From: Escarpia spicata | Taxonomy: Eukaryota; Annelida; Polychaeta; Sabellida; Siboglinidae | Reading direction: 5' to 3' | Length of the DNA: 64,000 nucleotides | Assembly (NCBI GenBank): GCA_963995525.1 | Contig: OZ023209.1 | Coordinates: forward strand, 13,296,864-13,360,863 | In this document: piece by piece, positions 1-12,200 of the stretch | How the letters are laid out: every line of letters begins with the position of its first letter | How positions within the stretch are numbered: position 1 is the stretch's first letter | Translations under genes and position numbers: made by a program | The notes under the pieces: generated by a model | Database searches by the model: none | Told to the model about the DNA's origin: nothing | Seen by the model: the letters and a program-made list of their open reading frames with translations, nothing else

Positions 1-153
1 CGATACTTATAGCTGTCATGCACAGACGCTGCAGCTCTTACTTCCGAGATAATGTCAGATTTGAAGCCTGATAACTGAACGCAGCATCACTGAAACTCCA
101 TCACATCAGGCTGCTGCTTGAACTAAGACATGGAGGCAAGCCTTGGTTCTCAC

Positions 154-263
154 CTGTTCTCCTAGAAGTCTGTGTGCATCCGCAAGTTCTAGGAATACAG
201 ACACTCGGTCATTGACGCTGATTACGTTCTTCTTCTTTCCTGCTGAGTGATTTCCAGAGCCCC
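154..263 (-). CDS. TTC21B: TTC21B exon 18 (last in window)
   Basis: Residues about 602-638. A basic linker ([17 protein letters not shown]) is followed by [17 protein letters not shown]. The linker length differs from vertebrates, as expected for this loop. Donor GTGAGA at 153-148. Positions 1-147 are intron and I found no exon 19 there. Confidence 0.93.
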
Positions 264-3200
264 CTAGTGTCAGAATATAAAACCATTATTTCTTACGTCA
301 CAGGAGAACAGGCTTGTTGACTGTGTCATGTTTGTTGTCCACCAAACTTTCTGGGGTCAATCTACCCCCCTTGAATGACCCGTAACATGTACAGTTTTTC
401 AAAATTCCTTGAGTTTGGATTAGAGGCTTGTACAAGACATTTCACGATGTTATGCATGTTTTCTATGATTTTCAACAAGTTACGTAAACCATCGTTGACT
501 GATCATTTGAAAGTTGACACACAGTTAGGATTAATTAAAAGTGACCGGCGACAGTCTGCCAGATATCAAGTCACACGGGTCTGTTCTGCACAGGAGCAAA
601 GAATGTTTCTTTAGGCCATGGCCAGTCAATTTTGTGATTTTGACATAAATACATATCTTATAGACTCATCTTTCAATGTCCAGTCTATTTTCCTCAACAA
701 ATAATCAAAAACTGCTAAAACGCATCACTTTACGAACCCATCAATTGAAAAACAAAAGACAATATGAGTCAAAATGAGTTCGTTTCTCAACACATCAGTT
801 TTTTAGAGTTTGCTTCGATTTTAGCAATAAATCAAAACCACTGGAGATATTTCAACAAAACTAAGGAATCATTTTGAAGCTCATGATCTGTGAAATAAAA
901 AAAGATACAAAACTCCATTTCACAATTTTGTGACTTACCCGGCAACACCCACGTCACTGTGGCAGGTACCAGACGGTGAGTGGGAATGAAAAGAACAAAA
1001 GAATGCACTGGTAACTGTTGCGTGTGTTGTTCTATACGTGGCCATTTTGCCAGTGGTTACAATTACTGTTGCACTACAGTGGATGTCACCTGTCTTGATG
1101 CCGGGCAGTGTCATGGCCAACTGGAGGGTCTTGGCTGCCTCGGCCACATCGCCTTGCTTACGGAAGATACGAGACCGGATGAGATGATATAGGGGATGAT
1201 CCCTCACCTGGGAAGAAACAAGGATGCAAAGTGAAGGTAAGTTGTCATACAGTGCAGTATCCAATCCTTAGGACCGCTCATAGCACTTTACACCTTTCTC
1301 TCTGGCAGACCAGTTCAACTGAACACCATCTCGACTTCTCTGGGAAGCATTCAGCTGCACTGAAATTAATGCACGAAGATTATTTGTAGACAAATGTCCA
1401 CCACTGTCTACAGCCAGGTACTCATTCATACAGCATAGTGAACTGGTGTAACATGGAGTGAATGAACTAGTCCAAGGTTCGAAACGGCAGCACGGGATTT
1501 GAACCCGGGTTCTCTCGATTGAGAGTCCAATGCTCTAGCCACTGCAAACATTACATCTGTAATACCCATGATGCATTGCGATGATTAAGACCATAAGGAA
1601 CACTTCGGTGATTGGAGGAAAAAAATCATCTGCATGGGTGAAAGGACCATTTAAGTGCAGTGTTAGAAACAACAACAAAATTTACTACCAGCCTTACTTT
1701 TTAAGTTAAATTACTAAATAAGCATGCACAATTGTATTAGGCTACCATACAGATAAATGGTCTGTAGCCATGGAAGAACTGCAGTAATCTTTAAACACTC
1801 TTATCTCTAAGCTTGAATTCATCCTTTAACATGATGCTGATATCTCCATACCTTATGTTACATACACTTCCTGACACTATGCATCAATTACAATTACATT
1901 ATGTTATCTTTAATCAATTATACAAATCTCTTTTAAACAAACTGATTGTAACATCTCATTAAAATATCTCCTAAAATTTTAAGACATATGATGCTGCCAC
2001 CTGGTGATTACCTGGAAACATGCTGTACCATGGCGACATCTGGTGACTGAAGTAAGTAACTTTATTTATTTTACAATGTAACAACGTAACATACAATCAA
2101 CACATATAATAATGTCTTACAAATGGAAATGTGTTACATTGTATGGATGTCACTTGACTAAAAGCCGTCTTCCAGTGACACAATTTAAAGCAGATTATCA
2201 TTACTCTATGATTACTAAATCACAATCATCAAAATCATGTTAAACAAACCACTAAACTTCATCACAGCCCAACTCTGTACTACATAATATTAAACTGCAG
2301 TATTATTTAACATGTAGTATGTGCTGTTGCTGGGATATATGACAACGAACTGAGAAGTTGGATCCATTGAAATATATGTAAGTGAATAGAGACGCAATCC
2401 AAACATTTTTACTTGGTTTACAAAGTAGTGTAAAAAAACAGTAATAGGCTTACAAACAATTGTTAATTGTACCAAACGCCTTAGATATCATAAGTCGAGA
2501 AACACAGCCAAAGTTATATCTTTGGTGGTTTTGTCATTTGCAATGTCTTTAAGTAAGTGCAATATTGGGTGTAGAGTGGAATGTCTAAATATATTACTAA
2601 TCTATTACATACTATTTTTTCCATTATTTTAGAAAGTGTTGGTAAAATAGGTATTGGTTTGTAGTTATTAAACACATTAATATATTTCTCGATTTATAAA
2701 TTGGAATTATTTGAGCGATGTTTTAATGATCAGGTACAACAGCAGTAAGAAGGACCTGATTGATGATGTGCTCCAGTGAGATTGCTATTTCCTCTATGGT
2801 CTGTTGTACAAGTTTTGTAAATAAACTATCGAAGGCTTCAGTGCATTTAGTTGTTGAACTACTCTTTTAATTTTGTTTACATCAGTAGATTGCATGAAGA
2901 TGTTTACAGGATAGTTGTCTTTTAGGTGCGCATGAAATGAGGCTGTAGGAGGAGGTATTGAATCACTCACTGTTTTACCTATATCAACAAAGAAATTGTT
3001 AAATTCTTCAACAATAAAAGCAGAATTAGATATTTTTCTCCTTTTACAATGAAAGTTTGAGGTAATCGGAAACTCTTTTTTTGTTTAAATATTGCCTTCC
3101 TCAGCATGGTCCATGTTTCCTTGATGCTGTGTTTACGTTCTTCAAGTATTTCAGTATAATACTTTGTTTTTGCTGTTCTTTTGATCTTATTACATAGACT

Positions 3201-6200
3201 ACAATATACCTTATAAGCTTTCTCTCTCGCTGGATTGGGCTTATTTAGCGTTTTGTGAATTTGTCTTTGTTTATTGAAGAAACTAAAATGCTAGATGTTA
3301 CCCAGGGCTCTCTTTTAATATATTTTCTATTTACTCTGATAGTTTTAACTGGGCAGGATATTTCATAAAGTGATCTATATATTAACATTAAGTTGTTATA
3401 TGCTTCATTTGCATTGGTAGTAGATAAAACAGAGGAATAGTCAGCCGTAGCTAAGACTCCTAAATTTTTAAATGTTGGTCATGTTTAACTGGCATATTTG
3501 TTTATATGCTATGTTTTGTGTATCGGGTGTACAATATATTAAATGAAATATTCCAAAATGGTCAGCCATGTCGGTGACTGGGGTGAGTATGATTATAATA
3601 TAAATGGTCTATAAGAGTTGCTGTAGCTGGTGTTATCCGTGTTGGTTTAGTTATGTGTGGAATATATCATTGTGCTATTACATTATCTATAAAATCATTA
3701 GTTTTATTGTAACAAAATCTAGTAAATTAATATTATTATCCCCCATCAGGTATGCTTCTTTATTTTCATTTGTGATTTTGTCTTGGATATCTAATATTGT
3801 ACCCATAAATAGATCAAGGTCTGCACGTGGATGAGAGTAGAGAGTTGGGACGATACATTACATCCACAATTACAGGTTTACATTTCTTAGCTTCAACTTC
3901 AACAAAAATGGACTCAAATACATGAGGGATTAATATTGACAAGTCTTCACATATAAAATATAACAGATTACCTGATCTACCAATGTCAACCTAGATATGC
4001 TAGCCCCAACTTACCTCAAAGTTGTAGCTGACACCAACTTCCAAGGATTGGTTGGCTGCCTTGAAGTTGTTCTGATGAAGCTGGATCTGTAAACAAAACG
4101 CACCACATGTAGAACAGTGTGCGCAGTTTGTTTAACGTACATCTATGTCAGGTATTTTTCAGAAGTTTATAGCGAACAAAGAGTTGCAATACAACTAAAA
4201 CCTACCAAAGTAAGTCATGACACTATCGATGAAGAGTGACTGGATCCACTGGTGCTAACTGTACTGGTTGTTTGTAACTATAACACACTTTCTTAAATAT
4301 GACTGTTTTACAGTTTTGTGCATTTTGTACAGGTTGAAGTTTTCAAACAGCATCCGAATAACTACTGATCAGTTCGTTCAAAACACCCCTAAAGAGCACC
4401 TATTGCAAATACTTGAGCTGTGTTTAATGCCAATATCTCGTGTGATCTAGTTAACACATCCCAGTCTGTACAGCGCACTTTTTGTGTGTATCTATCAGTG
4501 GATGCAGATAATAATATAGACCTATTTGTGTAGATTTGGGTCTTTAGTTTTATAGATGTCACCACTCAGGTATTACAAAAATAAGTGTAATATTGCAGAT
4601 AAAATTATACATAACTATACATATCTTTTGTTTAACAATAGTTAAGATGGTTATGTAGATTTAACCACAAACCATTATAAATGTTAATATAATAGCAGTT
4701 GACATACTAAAATTAAAATAAGTTACGTTAAATAAAAAACTTCATAAATTAAAATGCAAACACCGATAATGTTGCCGCATGCAACACTCGCCTGTGCCAC
4801 GGGGATAAATAAACAAATTGATAAATGCAAACATCAGTAATGTCCCAGCATGCAACACTCGCCTGTGCCACGGGGATAAATAAACAAATTGATAAATGCA
4901 AACATCAGTAATGTCCCAGCAAGCAACACTCGCCTGTGCCACGGGGATAAATAAACAAATTGATAAATGCAAACATCAGTAATGTCCCAGCATGCAACAC
5001 TCGCCTGTGCCACGGGGATAAATAAACAAATTGATAAATGCAAACATCAGTAATGTCCCAGCATGCAACACTCGCCTGTGCCACGGGGATAAATAAACAA
5101 ATTGATAAATGCAAACATCAGTAATGTCCCAGCATGCAACACTCGCCTGTGCCACGGGGATAAATAAACAAACTGATAAATGCAAACATCAGTAATGTCC
5201 CAGCAAGCAACACTCGCCTGTGCCACGGGGATAAATAAACAAATTGATAAATACAAACATCAGTAATGTCCCAGCAAGCAACACTCGCCTGTGCCACAGG
5301 GATAAATAAACAAATTGATAAATGCAAACATCAGTAATGTCCCAGCATGCAACACTCGCCTGTGCCATGAGGATAAATAAAAAATTATAATGGTAAACAT
5401 GAATTAATGTCCCAGCATGCAACACTTGCCTGTGCCATGAGGATGTGTGCGTCAGAGTATGTGGTGTCCTGGTCAAGGCAATGTTGCAGTGTGGCCTGAG
5501 CAACGTCAATTTCACCTGACACAGAAAGTTACATATTTTTATGCAGAATTATACAAATTCCATGTAAAATAAAGATAAGTTCTTACATAGTGCTGTATCT
5601 GGTCCTTAGCACTGCTCAAAAGCATATATCACTTTACTCCCTGGCAGACATTTTCAATCAAACACCATCTCTACTTCTCTGGGAAGCATTCAGCCATGCT
5701 CCAATTAATGCACAAAGACTATTCGTACACAAATATCCACCACAACCATCTACAGCCATAGTGCTTCAAAATGTCTTCCTTCAAATAATGATTAACCAAA
5801 TATTCCTCCTTATTTGCAAAGTATGTCATCTTTTTATCATTCAGCAATATATTGAACATAAATGAGAAATTGTAGGAATCTAAATATGCCAGTCTTCCCT
5901 GTTCACTTGCTATCTGGCGTTTTCTTGTTAAATCTTGTAAAACTATTGCTTCACAATTACTGTTAGATTCTGTACTAACAATAGTAAACAACATTCTTTG
6001 TATGATAACACTGCAACGGTTTTACTTGTATGTATATTTATGCGATGCAGACATATTTATTTATACATTCTTATCATTGAAATCATACAAAAACATGTGT
6101 CTTCATATGGCAATATGGCAGTAACTTTATCTGTACAGAATAAAATCTTACTAACCCGAGAGAAAGCGAACTTTGCCCATGAGGAAGAGAGCTTCATGTA

Positions 6201-9200
6201 GTCCAGGCACGGCTCGGGAGACTGTCTCAAGAACCTTGATGCAACGTTGCAACACTGGGTGGGGCGGCTGTCCGTGTGTCACCGGCTACCACAGGAAAAA
6301 TGTGTGATGTCAATTTCCAGAAATGCATAAGTAATTCTGAATAAGATTTGATTAAAATTATATCGTGTTCATAGTTGTATTGTTTGAATGTTTCTTTTCC
6401 TATAATTATATTTATATAAATGTAAAGGAAAATACTAATGAGATTTAGCTTTATTTTCTAAAGATAAATCTCCATGTTGCTACCAATGTTGAGTATTCTT
6501 GTACCACTTATGATTAATAAGTACTATCTTCAATTTTCCCCCATTTCCATTTGTACATGTTTTGTTATTGTACATTGCTTTGAAGTGATTATTACACTCT
6601 TACATTACATTATTGTATTTAATTCCCTCATCACATGTCTCACCTGTTGAGGGGCAAACAACAGGTAGTCAGACGTCAGCTGGATGAGCAGATCAGGGTT
6701 CAGATGAAAGAAGTACTCGATTCCAAGTGGAAGACCCTAAAACACACATACGGATGTTAACTGTATACAACATGATTACAAGTGGAAGACCCTAAAACAG
6801 ACATACACAGGTTAACGATATACAACATGATTCCAAGTGGAAGATCTTAAAACAGACATACACACGTTAACTGTATACAACATGATTCAAAGTGGAAGAC
6901 CCTAAAACAGACATACACGCGTTAACTGTATACAACATGACTGTGTTTCAGTTTACAGGCAATACTTTCTCTGATCTTAATTGTTAAAGAAGGTTAAAAG
7001 TCTCATATCAGATTCACTTTGCAAAATATAAAACCTATGTTGTATCGACTATTACAAGTACTAAAAATGTCACTGACATTGTAGAAGCCTGTTTTTATTA
7101 AACATGAAATTCACTTTTATTGTATCTACAACCATTTGAGTTCATCCCACCTTGAAAGATGACATCATATATTGCAACTTTTTGGTAAGATAATAAATGA
7201 TTACTTCTCAGCAGTACACAGAACCAGTAAAAAGTCATGGAACAATCTACTATTTAGGCATATCCTGTTGCAACACCAGCCAAAACGAAAAAAAATGGGC
7301 ATCAGTAATGATTGAAATTGTCAACAAATGTTGCTTGTGTGGCATAGATAGGGATACTCTTTGACACAATTATAGGTTAAGTGATTAGTCGGCTGTTAAT
7401 TAATTAAAAACTAATGGTTTAAATTGACATGTACCAATAAACCAAGATGCAAAGAAAACAGTGAGCAATAACTCAATATCTGTATTCCACCTCTCAACTG
7501 CTGATCCCACCTTCGTGTTGGTGAAGTGAGTCTCCAGGGCCTGGTCAAATACTGCGGTCACTTTGTCCGAAGGTTGGTGCTGCTTCATTGCAAGGATGCC
7601 ACTCATATAACTCAGCTCCTGAAACAGAGGACCATCAGCACAAACAGAGGACCATCAGCACAAACAGAGGACCATGAATGTGAACAGAAGACCATGAGTG
7701 TGAACAGAGGACCGTGAGTGTGAACAGAGGATCATCAATGTTAACAGAGGACCATCAGCATGAACATAGGCTCATCAGTGTGAACAGAGGACTGGGAGTG
7801 TGAAAAGAGGACTGTAGTGTGAACAGAGGACCATCAGCATGAACATATAACAATCAGTATGAACAGAAGGCCATGAGTGTGAACAGAGGACAATCAGCGT
7901 GAACAGAGGACCATCAATGTGAACAGAGGATCACGAGTGTGAACAGAGGACCATCAGTATGAACATAGGACCATGAGTGTGAACAGAGGACCATCAGCAT
8001 GAACAGAGGACAATGAGTGTGAACATAGGACCAACAGCATGAATAGAGGACCATGAATGTGAATTGAGGACCATCAATGTGAACAGAGGACCACCAGTGT
8101 GAACAAAGGACCACCAGTGTGAACAGAAGACCACCAGTGTGAACATAGGACCAACATTGTGAACAGAGGACCACCAGTGCGAAATGAGGACCATGAGTGT
8201 GAACAGAGGACCATGAGTATGAACACAGGAGTTTCAGCATAAACATAGGACTATCAGTGTGAGCAGAGGACCGTGAGAGTGAACAGAGGACCATCGGTGT
8301 GATCAGAGGACCACCAGTGTAAACATATAGAATCACCAGAGTGAACATTCATAACATTACATGTATTTTCTGCGATTGATCCGGAAACCACTGAACAATG
8401 GCGTTTTATGTAACTTGTGTTAATAATAAAAAAATTCTGAAATAACAAACATTTACGTAATGACAAACACGTTTATGAATACTCCAGGAAACTGCCTTCT
8501 GCATCAGTGTGTATGTAGTGCCACATGGAGGATGGGCATTGTCCCCAATCTACAGGCTGACCAGTACAGCGTGACATGTCTGTCAGTCTCCCATCTCTCC
8601 TACTCACCGATGACATCCCGATGCTGTGCTGAATCTCACTGAGGAACTCCAGCTGCTGGGACGCGTCCTCTAACTGACCTTCCAGAAGTTGACACCTGAT
8701 GATGCCTGCAAGGCAATGATGGCATATAGGTTAGATTCATACAATAGGAGCTATAACAATACAATATTCACTTGTATGCAAGCATACTTAATAAAATATA
8801 AATTGAACATAAACTGATATTAATTAAAACCACTGCAAGTTTGTGATTGAGCATGGCAAAAAAGGAGTAATAACATGTACAAACACATGGTTAAGAAATA
8901 AGATGAACTTGAATTCATATTTATAAAGCAGTTGCTAGTTTGTAATTGTTTGTTAGAACAGCTTGAACAAACACTGATTTCAATAAAGAAAAACAATTAG
9001 TAGAAAGTGGATTCTTATTAAAACACAGAGTTAATTACTGTGTAGAATTAATATTTACAGATTTGATGTAATGACGTACCAGGGTAATACATTTACTGTG
9101 CTATTATTGACAAATTAACCAACTTTATCAGCTCTGATTAGATCACTGGTCGAGTTAATGGGTTCAGATCCCATTCTTAAAACTTTTTGGGACATTATTT

Positions 9201-12200
9201 TCTTCTGAATTACCAGAAGTGATGCCACGTCAGGATACATTTTATTATTATTTGCAAGGCAAACAATTTTAAAAACATCATGTGGTTTTTATTTTGCATA
9301 TGCTATTCCTACACGAATCACACCACAGATAATGAATACATTAGACCCTTGAATGTGAGCACCGTAAAAAATAAGGCCAGAATATATATTTTAATGTTCT
9401 ATCTACACTGCAACTTCACTAAAAAAGTCACCCTTGGGAATCAGCAAAAGTGACCTAAACGATGAGGTGACCATATTAGTGAGATTATTTAAGTAATCTG
9501 GAACATTCTTAGGGTGACCTTAATTGCGAGGAGGCTGTATTACCGAGGTGACCGTAAAGCGGGGTTCCACTGTATTAATAATGAATTAATATCGAACGGT
9601 CCAACCAAAAAATCATATCTGATGGTTTTAGAGACTCCTGATTGGTGAGCAGACTGACCAGTGAGTGCCGAGACACTGGTCTCGTCCAGTTTCATGGCGT
9701 TGCGGTAACACTTGACCGCGTCCCTCATGCGACCTTGCAGGAGCAGTTCAAAGCCAAGCTCCGTGACGTAGTCTGCGTTTGTGTTATCGAGACTGACTGC
9801 CCGCTCCTCCAGATAGTAGGTCTGCTGGAGCACCTCCTTGTTACGACCACTCTGAAACACAGCTTAATATTAACAAACCACCAAATAATATTAATAAAAT
9901 CTTTAATAATAAGATCTTTATTCTTACACAATAAAAATGGCAATTGCACGTACCCACTTTAAAATACAGTACCAGTCATTCCGTGAATTTAATAAATCAT
10001 TTTTATAGCATGATAAAACGAAACGGGCATTCACACTATAAATCCTCAAAATGTGAGATTTTATTCGTTTAATTATTACCACTGGTCCCATAATAATTTC
10101 TTGTCGTTTTGTGATTTCATAATTTTCTATAATTTATCGTAATATGCATTTCCAATTAGTTGCAGCATTTTTTTAACAAAATTATCTTTTGTTGCAAGCT
10201 GGACTAATCTAATTAAGAAAACACCAACTGCTTAATTAATCTATGGTTATTTTGTTTTATTAATCACTGATCCTAGAGTAATGATCTAAATTCCTTACAT
10301 GGATGGCATTGATATCATTGTAAAACTGAAATGATGCCTTTTATCATGATGGTCCTACGTGCATCCTGCCAAAATGGACCTTAACATCTGAACCATCGTC
10401 ACCCATCACAAATATCTCAACATACACATAAAAATAAGCTTATTATTCTAATTTTTTTGGAAATCGCCAATATTAACGAGAGTTACAGAAACTCACAAGA
10501 GATGGTGAAATGGAAGCGAAATGCTCGGGTGATATGTCATAAATGCGACAGAGAAGAGTGACGTACAATTCGACAGAAGACTTTGGCGTATTCATCATAG
10601 AGGAAGGCATTCTTTGGCTCCAGACGATCCATCTGTTGCATTAGGTCGCCAATCTGCATGGCCGCCTGTAGAACATGACACTAGGGGATGAATGGCCAGT
10701 AAGGATGGTCAACAGTTCATTGTGTGGCAAAACCTAAATTGCATTATATTTGTAACCACTAATGGACAAAAACCTGCAATTTTTTTATTTTGAGCTTATA
10801 ATTTCAATATGTCGGCGGTTCCTATGATAGCAATCAAGTTTTTTATATTCATTAATATGATATTCTTGAAACTAGAATAAATATGCTGATTAAGCCTGAA
10901 AACAAAAGTTTTTTCATAAACTACAATTTTTAAACCTGTTTTTCTCAAAATTTCGCTTTTTAAAAGTTTGCCTACTTTTGAGCAATAATACAAAAACTAC
11001 AGAAAATATTTCAACAACTGAGGAATCATTTAAAAGCTGTGGAAGCCACAAAGGACAGCTGACATATTATGACAACATATTAATTGACTCACATTTTCGT
11101 AGTTGCCGTCTCTACACAGCATGTGTACAATCTGGAATCGCAAGGCGGGTAAACAGTTCTCATCCAATGCAAGCGCCCTGAAATAGATACAATATGATAA
11201 TAAAATTCATAGCTTTGTGTCAAAAGTTAACATCAACTGTGAGTTTGACAGCAAGACACAAAAAACAGAAGAGAGGACAGTGGATGCCCACTATAAGGAC
11301 GCCTGATGATACAAAAAACATTAAATTCCACCGTTGCAACTCCACGTACAGTCGTTTGAACTACTGAGTCCCCAAAGATCCCCACCCGTAGAATAAAATT
11401 CTTAAAAAATCTAAATCTATGAACCACACAAAAGAGCCCGCTAGATCACCTACAAAATGTCAGCCCCATACTTGCAAAACTGATGGAGATATGCGGGACA
11501 TACATACCAACAAACAGAGACTCACACGCTCTTATATAATATATTACACTGGTGGGGGCACAAATCGTGTATCCAATTGTTTTTTACCGTTTTAACAAGA
11601 ACCTGATAAAACTCTTCTCTATGTTATCTATGTGCTAAATCTCTAATATATATTCCGTCAAAGTTTTGCAAACACTGTTAGAAAAGTTGTTTTGAGTGAA
11701 GAACTTACGAAAGTAGACTGACAAAATAAAAACCTCATAAAAGATGCCGGCGTCAAAAACCGTGCATTCCATCTGCACTGTGTAACTCGCTCCATGCCCA
11801 GAGCATGTCACATGAATCAGTGTGACATCAGGCAGTGTATTAAAATAGGCCAGGAACGGTAGAACACAAGATTTTAGTGACACGATTTTTGACGTGGGAC
11901 GAATTGTCCGGTCATGAGCATATGGTTAGTTAGCGGTTATACCTCTGGGCTGTCTCTAGTGTCAGGTCCCAGTCCTGCAATGCCAGCTGGACATGCATCT
12001 TCTCAAGGAGACCCGGCAGGAAGTTGGGAAACGATACAACGACCTGGTTGATGAGTTCAAGGGCAGCAGTGAAGTTACGGTGAAGTTCCATGAACTTCGC
12101 CTTGCCAAGAAGGGCGTCGATGTCCTTCATACCTTCCATCCTGCAAGTATAACCACAATGTCATTTGCCCCATTGTTTTCCCACATTCTACTAATATTTC

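Noticed and set aside
936..953. An 18 nt microexon between TTC21B exons 17 and 18 with good flanking splice signals
   Set aside because: Exon 17 joins exon 18 in frame without it and the encoded residues have no counterpart in the family.
1485..1552. Functional tRNA gene on the minus strand
   Set aside because: A and B boxes are present, but the sequence continues into a SINE body that is repeated elsewhere, and there is no closed acceptor stem.
4742..5515. Minus-strand open frames of about 70-108 codons with a repeating [25 protein letters not shown] pattern (first 20 residues only meant)
   Set aside because: They repeat every 71 bp and are the tandem array read through. The last one contains exon 15 in the wrong frame.
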